Position numbers and translations under genes: made by a program
Source: Cladocopium goreaui
Taxonomy: Eukaryota > Sar > Dinophyceae > Suessiales > Symbiodiniaceae
Length of the DNA stretch: 64,000 nt
Direction: 5' to 3'
NCBI GenBank assembly: GCA_947184155.2
Contig: CAMXCT020001446.1
Span: 344,001-408,000 of the forward strand
In this document: one piece after another, positions 1 to 10,800 of the stretch
Layout of the letters: every line of letters begins with the position of its first letter
How positions within the stretch are numbered: the first letter of the stretch is position 1
The notes under the pieces: model-generated
What the model was told of the DNA's origin: nothing
Seen by the model: the letters and a program-made list of their open reading frames with translations, nothing else
Database searches by the model: none

Positions 1-2
1 AG

Positions 3-722
3 CTGGGTCATCAAATCATGTAGAGCTTGGTCGCGGTCAGTGCGGCCTTTGTTGTTTCTTTTGAGCACGTCTGCCATAGAGACATCCAGTGCCCACTCCA
101 GGTGCTTTTTCAATTTGTTATATTCACCCACGACCGCACCCACGCGGCTGGTGTTGTGGTTCACACCAGCAGCCAATGATTCTGATGCCCTTGCCATGTT
201 GTTGACTGCCGCTCCCACGGCCTCCAGGCTTCGGCAAAGGTCCTGCTGAAGAGTATGCGTACTCTTGATAAGGGTTTCGAGCTTGTCCGTCGAACCCTTC
301 AGCGCAGCGACCATCGAAGTGATTCCCACAGCCAAGCCCGTGGTAGAGTTCAGCAAGTCTGCAGCATCACTGTGATCAAGTGGCTCATGCATTCTCAACC
401 TTGGAGATCTCGATCTATCATCATCTCTTCCAGCATCTCCTTCCTCTTTGTCTTCCTTGTCTTCTCCATGGACATGAGCGGTGTCTTGCTCTTTCTCTTT
501 CTCTGAATCCGTCTCAGCAACTCCTGTCTGTGCCGGCAGCGCTGGATTCTCAGACAAGGGAAATTCTCCCTCTGCCGCTGGAGCTGCCGGGGCTGCTGGA
601 GCTGACACGTTCGCTGCCATGAATCGTTCGAGTCTCCTAGACAAGGCCTGATGCACTCTCTGGGATAAGCCGGGGCCCAAATACAGCTTGGGCATAATCT
701 GCAATTCAACTTGACGATCCAT
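3..722 (-). CDS. Partial acidic, SR-motif, coiled-coil protein of unknown function
   Basis: The frame opens with ATG at 722 and stays open for 240 codons to the left edge, so the C-terminus is missing. Seen in the translation: a short N-terminal region, an Ala/Pro-rich stretch near residues 40-50, a strongly charged Lys/Glu/Asp stretch near 70-100, an RSRSP motif near 103-108, and then long amphipathic helices from about 120 with heptad-like hydrophobic spacing. This suggests a nuclear or RNA-associated scaffold, but I recognise no family and infer no activity. Two hairpins with a shared loop lie 72 and 142 nt upstream. They differ from the hairpins of element A, so this gene may belong to another unit. 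Confidence 0.7.
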   Translation of the reverse strand, partial: MDRQVELQIMPKLYLGPGLSQRVHQALSRRLERFMAANVSAPAAPAAPAAEGEFPLSENPALPAQTGVAETDSEKEKEQDTAHVHGEDKEDKEEGDAGRDDDRSRSPRLRMHEPLDHSDAADLLNSTTGLAVGITSMVAALKGSTDKLETLIKSTHTLQQDLCRSLEAVGAAVNNMARASESLAAGVNHNTSRVGAVVGEYNKLKKHLEWALDVSMADVLKRNNKGRTDRDQALHDLMTQ

Positions 723-793
723 CTACTGACCATGCCGATTACAACTCAGCCCTTTCATGCCATGCCAAGCACAAACTCTCTCTTGTTCATCCT

Positions 794-814
794 AAGGTGC
801 GTGACGCACACCTT
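794..814 (-). repeat. Leader hairpin, loop CGTGACGCA
   Basis: Stem AAGGTG pairs with CACCTT around the 9-nt loop CGTGACGCA (plus-strand reading). It lies 72 nt upstream of the ATG at 722. The neighbouring hairpin at 864-880 has nearly the same loop but a changed stem. Confidence 0.7.
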
Positions 815-863
815 AACAGATGAATCACACTTCCGACAAAGATCACACTCACTACTACCCCAA

Positions 864-880
864 GATGCGTGCCGCACATC
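864..880 (-). repeat. Leader hairpin, loop CGTGCCGCA
   Basis: Stem GATG pairs with CATC around loop CGTGCCGCA. Compared with 794-814 the second stem pair changes from G-C to A-T on both sides, so pairing is kept. Confidence 0.65.
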
Positions 881-1337
881 CTGACAGGTAATATGTGACC
901 AAACTTCAATGTCTCAGACAAAAACAAAAATAGTGCAAACTTGTGGCAAACCGCAAACTCAATCCAAATCCAACTGTCAACGCATGCACAACTCTTCACA
1001 AAACTGCAAAACAGATCACAGTGGTTTCTGCGCATAAAACCCATAGACATGTCATGCAGCAAAAATGAAAACTCATGCAAAGCTCGTGACAGCTGACAGA
1101 AAACCACTCAAACTGAGTTCCACAAGTCCAAGTTCTGTCCAGTCCGAAATCGTCCAAAACTTTGAAATTCCAAGACATCCCAAAATTGTCATTTCACTCC
1201 AATCTCAGCTTGACAGCTCTTTCACCATAGCTTTTGCATTTCTCCTCGCAGCTATCGTCGGCTTCCAAGCCTAGCACTACCACCCGGCCTGGAACCATTG
1301 CAAAAACCTATACATTGGGAGCATATTTTCTCCCTAC
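881..1337. other. Gene-free spacer
   Basis: No convincing coding frame on either strand. The short frames here overlap the leader hairpins and have no gene-like composition. Confidence 0.5.
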
Positions 1338-1718
1338 TCAGACGATCCTGTGAGCGTCCGCGGCAAACTTGTATAATAAGTTGCCATTCTGGTCAAACTC
1401 CAAAGCCTTCATCATGCCTTGCCAACGATATTCGTTGGGTTTATACTTCAGAAGGACCCCCGCCTCGGCCTTTTGGAGATAGCCAATGGCGGTCAGTTCG
1501 ACCTCAACAAGGACATAATCCTTGGCACAGAACTCACCCTTGGGACCTTCCGGTGTCCAATCATTGAAGTACTGCGCACGCTCAACGGCAGCAATCGGGT
1601 CTTTTCGTAGTCCAAACCTTTTGGAATATTCGTCAGGCTGAATCTCCTTGCCATTGTTCAAGTCCTCAAACTGCTTAGGAGTCAGAGCCAACCAAAGACG
1701 AATGGATTCCATTGCCAT
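1338..1718 (-). CDS. Small hypothetical protein (126 aa)
   Basis: The longest open frame begins at a TTG (1727); the first ATG is at 1718. The protein looks soluble, with mixed helix and strand, a Trp/Leu-rich start and a central segment centred on AIGYLQKAEAG. The best support for its being real is a decayed second copy at 37207-37316, where the segments VEVELTAIGYLQK and EYRWQG are recognisable in two frames. I know no family for it. It lies among the small ORFs downstream of the helicase gene on the same strand. Confidence 0.6.
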   Translation of the reverse strand: MAMESIRLWLALTPKQFEDLNNGKEIQPDEYSKRFGLRKDPIAAVERAQYFNDWTPEGPKGEFCAKDYVLVEVELTAIGYLQKAEAGVLLKYKPNEYRWQGMMKALEFDQNGNLLYKFAADAHRIV

Positions 1719-1962
1719 TGATGCCAAAGGATCTCAAAGCGATCGTAAGGGCGGTTGAAATGCAAAAACACTGAGCCAAAGCTGTCTTATAGTAAAACAG
1801 CAACGGTGGAATGAAACCTCTACAAACATGAGAAGTCCAGACAAAAATGTCACGTCAAGTCCAGCATAATAGACAGCTCCATACTTCGTCTCTCACTTAG
1901 ACAGTATGTCGAGCCACAAACTGACAGTACATTTACATTCATTTCAGTCAGTTTCACGTTTC

Positions 1963-2005
1963 GGAACCTATGCAAGTCGTAATCGCCCCTGCCGTCCAGT
2001 TCCCT
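1963..2005. repeat. Dispersed 43-bp repeat, copy 1
   Basis: Identical over 43 bp to 2136-2178. It starts GGAACCTATGCAAG and ends CCAGTTCCCT, so its ends (GGAAC/GTTCC) are complementary. A related unit starting GGACCTATGCAG occurs at 2181-2222 and 3706-3746. Confidence 0.75.
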
Positions 2006-2135
2006 TTGTTTCTTTCTCTTTTACTGAATCTGTTCTCTGAGCCTATGCACGTCTGCAATCCAGCCCATGTGTGAACCTTGCAACGTCTTGCAATCTGGTC
2101 CACGTTTTGACTTTCTACAACCTTTCTTTCCTTTT

Positions 2136-2222
2136 GGAACCTATGCAAGTCGTAATCGCCCCTGCCGTCCAGTTCCCTATGGACCTATGCAGCGCCTCTG
2201 CCATCCAGCCCATTTCTTTTCT
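2136..2222. repeat. Dispersed repeat, copy 2 and related unit
   Basis: 2136-2178 is identical to 1963-2005. 2181-2222 is the related CCTATGCAG unit, which recurs at 3706-3746 with a one-base length difference. Confidence 0.75.
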
Positions 2223-3331
2223 TTCTGTTGTAAGTCAAAACTCTTCAATTCAAAAGAAAATTGCAAATCTCAAGTCCCAGATTCCCTCTCTTGCTTTTCA
2301 CTCTGAGCAACACGCAAACGCACAAACTACACTACCGTTCTACTTCCCTCTCTCAGGATCCTCTGCAAAGCTCCAATGCTGTAAATCTCTTGGAACTCCA
2401 TGCCATCCTTCCGGTAGTACAAGATGTCCACTCAACATGGCCCAAGGTTCGCAAAGGAAACCCTCCAGGGTCAACTAACATCACAAGCATCTTGTTCTCA
2501 GACTACGTTGGTTATGGCACTTCCTTTGAGCACGGAGATTTCTGCAAGCCAATTTTGACTGTGAGACGAACTCTATGATCTTTGTAGTGATGATTGCCAA
2601 GCGCCGTGCTCATCCATCCATCTAGAGAGGTACGGTACGATTGCTCTAAGCCAAAAGGGAATACTTGTATTCAAGTTGTCTTCACACAAAGTCCAGTCAG
2701 TCTGACAACAACTCCAGAGTAGCTACCTGTCTCAGGGTTCAATGTACCTTCTCTGCATCTGTCCCAGGTCTCACAAACAACTGCAACAATCCAAGTAACG
2801 TAAGTCATACCTGACCTGCCTGCGACACTGCAAAACTGTTCATATTCCGGTCAAAGAAAACATGAAAACAAACTCACAACAAAGTTTCTTGTCTCGTTTC
2901 AAAATACAGTTCAAAGCAGTTTCCACTACCTACACAGTTCAGGTCGTTCACAATGTCTTACAGCAATACATGCTCAACTCAAACACTTCCACAACTGCAG
3001 TCCAAACCAACATCCTTGGTTACCTGGTGCATCCGAGAAATCAAATCAACGTTCCCAAACAGGCAAACACAGTTCACTCTGGCCATTCTTACTCACCACC
3101 TGTTGTCAACCAACAGTCGCAACACCAAGTTCCGCTGTGCCTTCAGTGCCATGACGGTTCCTATTTCTCTCTCTCTCAGCACTCCAGTACCTATACTGCC
3201 AGGCAAACAACAATGCTTCAGGCTCCAATCTCAAGGTCACCAGTCAGTGCAAACATCCGTCAAGCTCTACTGCTCCTGCACACTACTGAACCTCAGGTGT
3301 CCAACTATTCACGCATTACATTACAAATGTG

Positions 3332-3592
3332 GCAACTAAACCAAGGTCACTGACAAAGCGAACTCGACCCTCCAGGCTCTCATGCCAACGTTTCTCAACT
3401 GTATGGCAACTAAACCAAGGTCACCGACCCTCCAGGTTCTCATGCCCATGTTTCTCAAATCTGTGGCAACTAAACCAAGGTCACCGACCCTCCAGGTTCT
3501 CATGCCCATGTTTCTCAAATCTGTGGCAACTAAACCAAGGTCACCGACCCTCCAGGTTCTCATGCCAATGTTTCTCTCTCCAACTGTCATCT
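3332..3592. repeat. 60-bp tandem repeat array
   Basis: About four units. Units 3421-3480 and 3481-3540 are identical, and the flanking units are diverged (the first carries an insertion). Each unit contains AACTAAACCAAGGTCAC and CCCTCCAGGTTCTCATG. The array is open in several frames only because the unit length is a multiple of three. Confidence 0.9.
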
Positions 3593-3705
3593 CCAGGCAT
3601 GACGCCAGGCTCAGTAGCACCACGCACTGTGCACTCCGTGCGTCCAGGATCAACTACAACCTGACCAACCTGTCGAGATGTATTTCTCTCTTACTTTTCT
3701 AATAT

Positions 3706-3746
3706 GGACCTATGCAGCACCCTGCCATCCAGCCCATTTCTTTTCT
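3706..3746. repeat. Dispersed CCTATGCAG repeat
   Basis: Near-identical to 2181-2222, including the shared tail CCAGCCCATTTCTTTTCT. Confidence 0.7.
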
Positions 3747-3759
3747 AGTTCTTTCAAAT

Positions 3760-3870
3760 GCTCTCTAGTGATTCTCCAGGCACTCTCTCTCTCTCTGCCA
3801 AAATCACCAAGCTTCCTAGTGACTCTCCAGGCTCTCTCTCTCTTTCTTGCCAAAGTCACCAAACCTCTTA
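3760..3870. repeat. Short tandem duplication with CT-rich core
   Basis: Two units of about 50 bp, each with CTAGTGAYTCTCCAGGC, a CT run, and GCCAAARTCACCAA. Confidence 0.75.
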
Positions 3871-4066
3871 CGCAACAAAACCGCTAGTCACACATGCAAC
3901 GCAACTCAGTATACTCTCACATGCAACTCAGGCGTTGTCACCTATTTTACACGCTTACCACTGCTGCCAGGAACCCTATCGCCTACATCTGCTAAATCTA
4001 TCACACAGCAATGGGTCACAGGTATTTCAACCTTGCAATGACCTGCGATACCTGCCTAAGATATGC

Positions 4067-4327
4067 TCACGGCTCACGCATCTCACCAATCTGCCTCTGC
4101 ATCTCGGTTTCCAACTCTCTGAGATGATCACGGAACATTGCCATGATGTCTCGTTGGTTCGCATTCAGACGAACATCTTCAAGCAACGGCAAAAGCCATT
4201 CCATGAGAACAATCAGAGTCTGTACCAGTCTCAAGACGCTGGTCACCTTCTCTAAACCGATAATCCAACTAATGTAGCGTTCCTCCATTGCTTCACGTAA
4301 TGGTCGGTTCTCACGACGGTTGTCCAT
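4067..4327 (-). CDS. Small helical protein (86 aa), function unknown
   Basis: The longest frame starts at TTG 4405; the first ATG is 4327 (MDNRREN). The protein is almost entirely predicted helix: an amphipathic stretch, a leucine-rich core (LIVLMEWLLPLLEDV) and an acidic/basic C-terminal helix, like a small coiled-coil protein. It lies on the same strand as, and downstream of, the helicase polyprotein. Similar small helical ORFs occur in element B before its helicase gene, but I see no clear sequence match. It may be a structural or RNA-binding accessory. Confidence 0.5.
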   Translation of the reverse strand: MDNRRENRPLREAMEERYISWIIGLEKVTSVLRLVQTLIVLMEWLLPLLEDVRLNANQRDIMAMFRDHLRELETEMQRQIGEMREP

Positions 4328-4430
4328 TCTTAATACAGATGGTATGGCGATACTTTTCTTGAGCTTAAACGCCTCGGTTCCACTCACACTCCAGTGGTTT
4401 CTCAACTTTTACTTTCAAAAACTTCTAGGT

Positions 4431-4615
4431 CAGTTGTCGGAGTCTCTACCGTCCAAACACTCCACTTGTGTCTCCAGGACCTACTCCCAACCTCAGCCTA
4501 TCGAGATATTCTCAATGCTCATCTCCAGGCAAGTTGTCGGAGTCTTCACTGTCCAAACACCTCACTTGTGTCTCCAGGACTTACTCCCAACCTCAGCCTG
4601 CCGAGATATCCTAAG
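4431..4615. repeat. Tandem duplication of about 97 bp
   Basis: Two copies, each with AGTTGTCGGAGTCT, GTCCAAACAC and ACTTGTGTCTCCAGGAC followed by CCCAACCTCAGCCT. The plus-strand frame of 227 codons at 4394-5077 reads through the duplication and is not considered a gene. Confidence 0.8.
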
Positions 4616-5624
4616 CATTCCAAAACATGTCATCTCCGGCAATCCATTGACAAGTCACCTTCAACCAATGACCTCACAGCCAACATGCCAAAAAGTGAAA
4701 CAAAACACACATCATCTGAATCAAGAATACTCAAGCTCTTCGATGCCCTTGACTTTACATCAGCAGCATACCAACCTAGTGATCACTTCAGAACCTTAGT
4801 ACAAGCTCAACACAAATCCCTGCAGAAGATTCAGGAGCTCAATACAAACGATCTCAGCTTCACCTTAGATGGTGTCCTTAGTACACTGCAACAAGGGTCA
4901 GCGGAGAATGGTGTGGGTAGCTCCGTAGAGCTCCGCTACCATGTAGAAAAAGCGCCGTGCACAGATCTGCGGTCAGATCCAACGCTTCTTCAAAATTCCT
5001 ACAGAACTACGCAGGCGGACGCGTACGTCAACCACGCACACCAAACACAAGCGCAGAGCGTAAATTCCCAAACCTAATTAAACTAAAGCAATACTGTGTC
5101 AAAAGGATTGTTTCACCCTCGACTCCCACATGCTGACGTCAAGCTCCTTCTTTTCGCTCCAGACGCAACACGATCAGTCACAGGGAAACAAAAACACAAC
5201 AAACAACAGAACGAAGAGAGAAACAACGAGAAGAAACAGAGAGATGTGTTCGTGTTCCCTGTGTCGGTCTGTCTTATGTCAAGTTATGTGACACAGCAGC
5301 TCTTGTTCATTAAATGAACTTCTGACACCAGTCCTTCGAGCCGATGTCTCAACTGGTAAACTCGATTCCAGGTTTCCAGTTAACAAACCTCAAGTTCTTC
5401 AAATAAAGGTCTGTTGAAACTATTCCAGCTGCTAGAAGTCTACAAAACTCAAATTCACTAGATGAACTCAAAATCATCGAAACACTTCCAAAAGTTCTCA
5501 AAGCAAACTGGTTCTCATCCAAACGTGAATAACCAGCTCACTAGTCACAAGCTGACTAACTTCTCAAGAACGAAGTGATTCACACAAGGTGTCTGTACAA
5601 CCTTCTTCTGAATACAAAACATAG

Positions 5625-6047
5625 TCAGAACACAAAGTTCTTTCTCCAAATCAGTTTTCCACATAGAGATAGCATCTCACAGCTTCCAACCTTAATGTAG
5701 AATAGAATGTTCTGTTCGACACTGTCAATGTAGGTCAGCCAAATACAGTTGTATCGCTGAAGTCTTTCGACCACTGTAATAGCCAATCCACAATGTAGAC
5801 CGAAGTCTTCTCCAAACAATGTTGTCCTCATAGAGATAACCAAAGTCATCTCAGCAACGATAAAATGCACACCAAAGTCATCACAATACCGAAACATCTC
5901 ATCACAAAACTCAGACAAATAAGATGCCCAAATATGGCCATTGTCTTCACAATACCAATGCATCCCATAGTCCAAACTCTTTTTTTTTCCGTCCAACGCC
6001 GTATAGCTTTCGCCAGGTCGTTCAACATGTTTCCAAGCATGTTGCAT
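5625..6047 (-). CDS. Possible ORF, 140 codons, weak
   Basis: Open on the minus strand, with Cys, Trp and aromatic residues and no low complexity after residue 30. However, its first 20 or so codons lie inside the dispersed repeat that recurs at 37.5 kb. I see no family, no upstream hairpin and no second copy of the body. It could be a small gene of the element or chance. Confidence 0.25.
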   Translation of the reverse strand: MQHAWKHVERPGESYTALDGKKKSLDYGMHWYCEDNGHIWASYLSEFCDEMFRYCDDFGVHFIVAEMTLVISMRTTLFGEDFGLHCGLAITVVERLQRYNCIWLTYIDSVEQNILFYIKVGSCEMLSLCGKLIWRKNFVF

Positions 6048-6629
6048 ATGAGATTAATTATTTAATTCACGCAGAGGCCAAGCTGTAGGGCCGCAAAAGT
6101 CAACTGGTAGAGGACCGATACATAGTCCTATTCACCTGTCACGTTTCAGAGGAAAACACAAAACCCCAACACAAAAAACAAAAAGCAAAAACAAACCAAA
6201 AACACAAACCAACAAAAGCAACCCACACAAAACACAAACACAAAAACAAACCACCACACAGCAATGACGTGACAGGTCCCAGTTATGAGTGAAAAGGATC
6301 TGTTGAGGCAAGAGGTGATATCTTAGTATCATCTCGGCGCATGCAAATGACAACTTGTGTGCCATGTTAACGCAGGCCCTTAACAAACCAACAAAAACAA
6401 CCAACCACAAAATCACAAGGGGTCACTTCAGAGGGTGCAGAAGCAACAAAGCTCAATGCGGAAACCAGGGATCCCCCCAGCCAGGATCCCCGAGATCTCA
6501 AAGAGCAGCCATCATGGCATAAATAACACCCTGACACTTTGAAGCAAACACCGACAACGCCGGGTCACAACAAAGTGGTGAGAAAACTAACGCAGTGAAA
6601 CAGAAGAGTGAAACAAGATCTAAGGTGAA
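5985..6629. repeat. Long dispersed repeat, copy 1
   Basis: Two blocks recur near 37.4-38.2 kb. Block 5989-6150 is present there as the reverse complement (37400-37562). Block 6305-6629 is present directly (37890-38207), including the exact stretch GGATCCCCCCAGCCAGGATC. An A/C-rich run (6160-6260) sits between the blocks. Near 6090 the text AACTGGTAGAGGACC resembles a tRNA D-arm, but no complete cloverleaf can be drawn. Confidence 0.85.
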
Positions 6630-6924
6630 AAAGACATCGAGGCTACGGCACTCACAGCCCACTCAGAGTCCTCTCAGAACCGCTTTTCCAATCATCATAT
6701 ATTGCATCACATTTGTGGTTGCGGTACTCACCTTTGTACTAGCGCTCTTGCAAGTGCTCTTCATGGTATGGGAGATTCACTCATCATTAGTACTGGGTGA
6801 GTTATGTGTATTCAGCTCTTCAGATGAAGTGCTGGCTCCCTTGGCTATGTGGTCAGCGGTCAGCTTGGCAGGTGTTACAACCAATGCATTTGATGCGGTC
6901 AGATGACTATGGTAGCTGGTTCAG

Positions 6925-7335
6925 TTACCTTGGTAGGGGAATGCGAGCGTTTTTCTCTGCCCAGGGACCAGGTCGATCGTCAAAGTGTTCCGCCGAGGTT
7001 CTGGATAGGCAACTTGTGTCAGCTGTGTTGAGGTCCTCAGTTGGGTAGTGTTGTACGCTCGCATGCATGAGCTGCAGTTGTCGACTTATCACTTCACGCT
7101 CTGTGACATTGGCACGGGCTTCTACTCGAATGCGCAGGCTCCTTATGCAACTGCAGGCTGTGCGAATGTCTCTACAGTCTTGCTCGTTGATAACACCTGC
7201 AAGAAGTTCCGCTTGTTGCAAGGCGGCAAGGGTGTCTTCCAATGTTCTGAGGGTGTTTGTCAGTTTGTGCACATGGTCCTGCAAAAGGAGGAGATCCTGG
7301 GCCTCATTGTGACTTTGGGGTTCAGCGGCAGGCAT
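6925..7335 (-). CDS. Small coiled-coil protein (136 aa), function unknown
   Basis: ATG at 7335. The protein is Gln/Leu/Ala-rich with heptad-like spacing (for example DHVHKLTNTLRTLEDTLAAL), a short cysteine pair near residue 58, and a polar C-terminus. It follows the helicase polyprotein by 482 bp on the same strand, with two element-A-type hairpins in the gap (7594-7612, 7717-7735), which supports it as a real downstream cistron. No recognised family. It could be an oligomerising RNA-binding accessory, but nothing in the sequence shows this. Confidence 0.6.
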   Translation of the reverse strand: MPAAEPQSHNEAQDLLLLQDHVHKLTNTLRTLEDTLAALQQAELLAGVINEQDCRDIRTACSCIRSLRIRVEARANVTEREVISRQLQLMHASVQHYPTEDLNTADTSCLSRTSAEHFDDRPGPWAEKNARIPLPR

Positions 7336-7593
7336 TCCAATTCACTTGGTTGCGCTGAACTCATACGGCCAGGTGGCATTCAAGCATTGCAGGTGCTGGA
7401 TTGCGCTGAGCAAAAAAGACGGGCGCCATGGCTTGATGTACTTTGACATCTCACTACACTACCATGCAACATTAAGGAAACAAAACAACAAACAACCCAT
7501 AAAAGGATTATTAGTATAAACGCCCCCCCCGCCTCCCGTCCCATACTGGATTCTGCATGCTGAGAACATGGTAGCCACAGCGGGCAGTAATCA

Positions 7594-7612
7594 ACCATGA
7601 GTACCCCATGGT
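7594..7612 (-). repeat. Element A hairpin, ACCATG stem
   Basis: Stem ACCATG/CATGGT, loop AGTACCC (plus-strand reading). It lies in the leader between the helicase gene and the 136-aa gene. Confidence 0.85.
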
Positions 7613-7716
7613 GACAACGCCGCTCAAGCGCACTGTCACCAAGATATATTGTGCTGGCAATCCTATGCTGGCTCCAGCATGTCGACTGGAAAAGGAATCG
7701 TAGCAGGCAGTTATCA

Positions 7717-7735
7717 ACCATGAGTACCCCATGGT
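7717..7735 (-). repeat. Element A hairpin, ACCATG stem, second copy
   Basis: Same stem and loop as 7594-7612. The flanks are also shared (ATCAACCATG to GTGACAACGCCG), so this pair is a local duplication of at least 30 bp. Confidence 0.85.
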
Positions 7736-7816
7736 GACAACGCCGTTCAAGCTAGTTCAAGATGGACGCTGATTGCACGAAGAGGAATTTGAGTGCTCTG
7801 TGTCGTTTGGTGCGTT

Positions 7817-10800
7817 TTATTGGAACCGCTCGTGTGGTGTAGTGCGAAGGTCTCTACTGCTACTGGCACCACACGCTCCCGCAGTGGCGGAGGGTGGCTC
7901 ACTGCTCCCCGCAGGTTTCATCATTTGGGCGATGAGCGGGTGAGTATGCTTGTCACGCAGGATGCGCGTCATCTCGCGGGTAAATGCCGCAGGGTCATCT
8001 ACTAATTTCTTTGCTTCCGCCAGTGGCTTGTCCAGAACAATGGCAATAAGCATTTCCCCACCATCCTTGTGGATGATTGTTGGTCGTCCAGCTTGTATCT
8101 CGGCAAGGATTGCTACTGCCTTGTTTTCACACAGAGTGCGTTCCCATTCTTCCAGCGCTCTCTGCGCTAGGGTATCAGTCTGTGGTGGGGCTTTCAGGGC
8201 AGCTGGTGTTCCTAACGCTTGTATGAAGGGGCTGTCAGGAGGAATGGGGGGCGGAAAATGCCGAATTGCCGAGACGGCCCGCTGAAGGTCATTTGCCTGT
8301 ACGTCATAGGAAGTGGTCGTTTTTTTATTTACTGCAGGTTCAGAGTCAGCCCATAGCTGTTCCAGTGTATAGCCAGGTTTTGGTTCCATATACTTGCGGT
8401 TCCACACTGCATGATGGGACCATTGAGGCGCGTCATGGTTGATTTCAACAGAATCTCGTTTCATATCATATTCTTTGAGCATGTCGTCTAATTCTTGCAA
8501 ACTAGCAGTTCTGTGAATGCAACATTGTCTGACGGCGCCATCAATGTGGAGTGGCCATCCTACTGGCATGTGGGAGTCTTCCAGGAGTCCATCGCCATTT
8601 TGCTCTATGATTGTGCCTAACATAGGGACATCAATGGTTGCTTTGAGGCTGACTTGTGCACGTTTGCACTTCCATGTGTCAGGTGCCAACAGGCCTCTGC
8701 TAGCTAACAGCTCAAGCGACTGGAATTGCGGTTGGTCAGTCGCTGGTAACACTTCTTCTTTGATAACTAACTTAAGACCATGAAGTGGCTGGGCTTGCTC
8801 CTTGTGAGGGTCTTGGGATCGCTGAGAGGTAGGGTCCTTAGGTGTTGTGTCCTCAAACCAGGTGGGGCGGACTGACTGGACTCCTATGGGACTAGCAGAA
8901 CTCGCAGTTTTGATGCTTTCTCTGCGCAGGCTATGGTAGACAGGCGGGATCATCCATGCTGGCACAAAGACTGTGATGAACTGCACATTCCAAATGACCT
9001 GCAAATTCTGCGGCTTCACTTCAGGCGTGATGCATCTTACCTGGCCATCAATCACTCTGGTATATGATTCTGAGCGGTCAAAGGACGCTGTGACTTTCAG
9101 GCCTAAGTACAGTTCTCTGAACCAGTATTCCTTGAGCATCATAAAGGAAAGGTGAGGTGCCCTCACTTCCATTACGTGCCTGGCTGGCATTAACAGAGTT
9201 ACCATCCATTCAGCTAAGAATTCAATCATCTTGACTTCGAGTTTAGGGAGGATGGCTTGGACTGCTCGTAGTGCGCCTGCGATGTCCGGGACATGTTTAC
9301 GTGAGGGAAGTCCCACTGTGCGCTTGGCGTACTCGTCCGCAAAATAAAGTCTGCACAATTTTGAGACCCATTGGCTCGGTTTCTCCATATCGATGGTGAT
9401 TTTGGCTAAGGGCCATGGGTCTGGGAGCGTGGATAGACAATGCAATAACTCGGAGGTGAGGTCTGCTGATATTACTGGGAGGGCTTCTCCTTGTGGGCGA
9501 TAGTCAACTGGAGGTCCAACCGTGCCTTTACTTCTTTGCGTGTGGGTGCGGGCGGCACTGTGTACAGCTTGGATGGTGGTTTCGTATTGGTTGACCATGG
9601 CTCTTAGGTATTTGCATGCGCGGACAGCTGCTTTTCTTGTGCTCGGCCCATCCTCTGGCTGGTTCTTGGCGGCTACTGCAAGAATGTCTCTCGCTTCTTC
9701 TTCTGGCGACCGTTTGGGTTCCGCATCAGGTGTAGGTGCATCAATAGCGGTACCTTGAACTGGCGCCTCTGCTGCGCGTGGCAGGTGGTCTGGGATTGGC
9801 AAGTTTGGGTGTAATCGCCATCCATCAAAGAAATATATGCCAGGCAGGGACAGGATCTCCTGGTCTGGGCCTGTCTGCGCTACAATATTCCCGGCGCGTG
9901 CTTTATACAGTCCTGAGGGTAGGCACACATAGGTGGGAAAGGGTGTGCGATCAGCAGCATAGGCATATAGGACAACTTCGGAGAAAGGGAGATGTTGCTT
10001 GGGGAGCCACTTGTGTTGGGTTCGTAAGCCTGCTTGAATTTCTTGGAAGCGCCCTCTGTCCAACCATCGAAGGTCTGACCCTCGGACCAATATCAGACGG
10101 TACCTTGCTCGCTTTACCTCGTCAGCTTGCTGATCGTAGTATTGGTTGGCGATAGCAAGGGGCGGGTATTCCCAGGTTGGTGGTGAATTCAGTGACCATC
10201 GGCTTAATTGTGCAAGATTCTCTTGCACTGGGTCAGGGTTAAATTCTGGCCATTTCCATGTCGTTTCTCCTCTCCGCAGGCCCCCGATGCCGTAGGCGAT
10301 GGTGGCAATCACCTGTGCCATGCCCATGAGCCCCATCATGTCCAGAGGAGAGACTAGCAAGGTTAACGATTTGGACCGGGTGAGTCCTACGGTGATTCTG
10401 CCCAGGCAATCTTCTGTATCCTCTGTAGGAGAGCCATTGGAGTAATATTTGGTGTTGAGAAAACCGATGCTGGGCTGAGCTACGATTGATACCCGTGCTG
10501 TTCCTCCTGCTGAATTGGCGATTGTCTCTACACGCAAGGTACGAACATAATCTCTTTTGAGCACGGAGCGATTCAAGTTGTTCTTGTGATCAGTTGCTGT
10601 GGTCATTGTAAAAAGTCCATCCGCAAATCCAGCATTGTGAGGAAAGGAGGTGAGGACCTCTGACACAAGAGTCTCTAGATCAGTCGCTACCAAACCGTTA
10701 ATCCTAGCATTTGTATCCCAAAGCACTAGCTGGAACCCTGGTGGTTTGTCTGGTAGTCCTCCCGAGGCAAAACTGCCTAGTTCCCATAGGCCATTTACCT

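Larger units (their letters stand above)
1728..4066. other. Repeat-rich noncoding stretch
   Basis: This 2.3 kb holds dispersed and tandem repeats (listed separately) and pyrimidine-rich plus-strand sequence. The plus-strand open frames, the longest 163 codons at 2862-3353, are low-complexity Gln/Ser/Thr-rich readings of repeats and I do not call them genes. Confidence 0.5.

Noticed and set aside
3332..3592. CRISPR-like array
   Set aside because: Units are directly adjacent 60-bp tandem repeats with no unique spacers, and the context is eukaryotic.
2862..5077. Plus-strand open frames of 128-227 codons
   Set aside because: They read through tandem and dispersed repeats, are Gln/Ser/Thr/His-rich, and have no homologous counterpart or leader hairpin.
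5328..5360. Third spliced-leader relic
   Set aside because: The minus strand contains ATCGGCTCGAAG, but the CCGTAGCC half is absent.
6075..6150. tRNA gene or tRNA-derived SINE
   Set aside because: AACTGGTAGAG and a possible anticodon arm are present, but no acceptor stem and no T-arm; at best a relic.
6595..6906. 103-codon plus-strand frame with a hydrophobic stretch resembling a membrane segment
   Set aside because: Begins in the dispersed repeat, lacks a second copy or leader signal, and opposes the surrounding gene direction.
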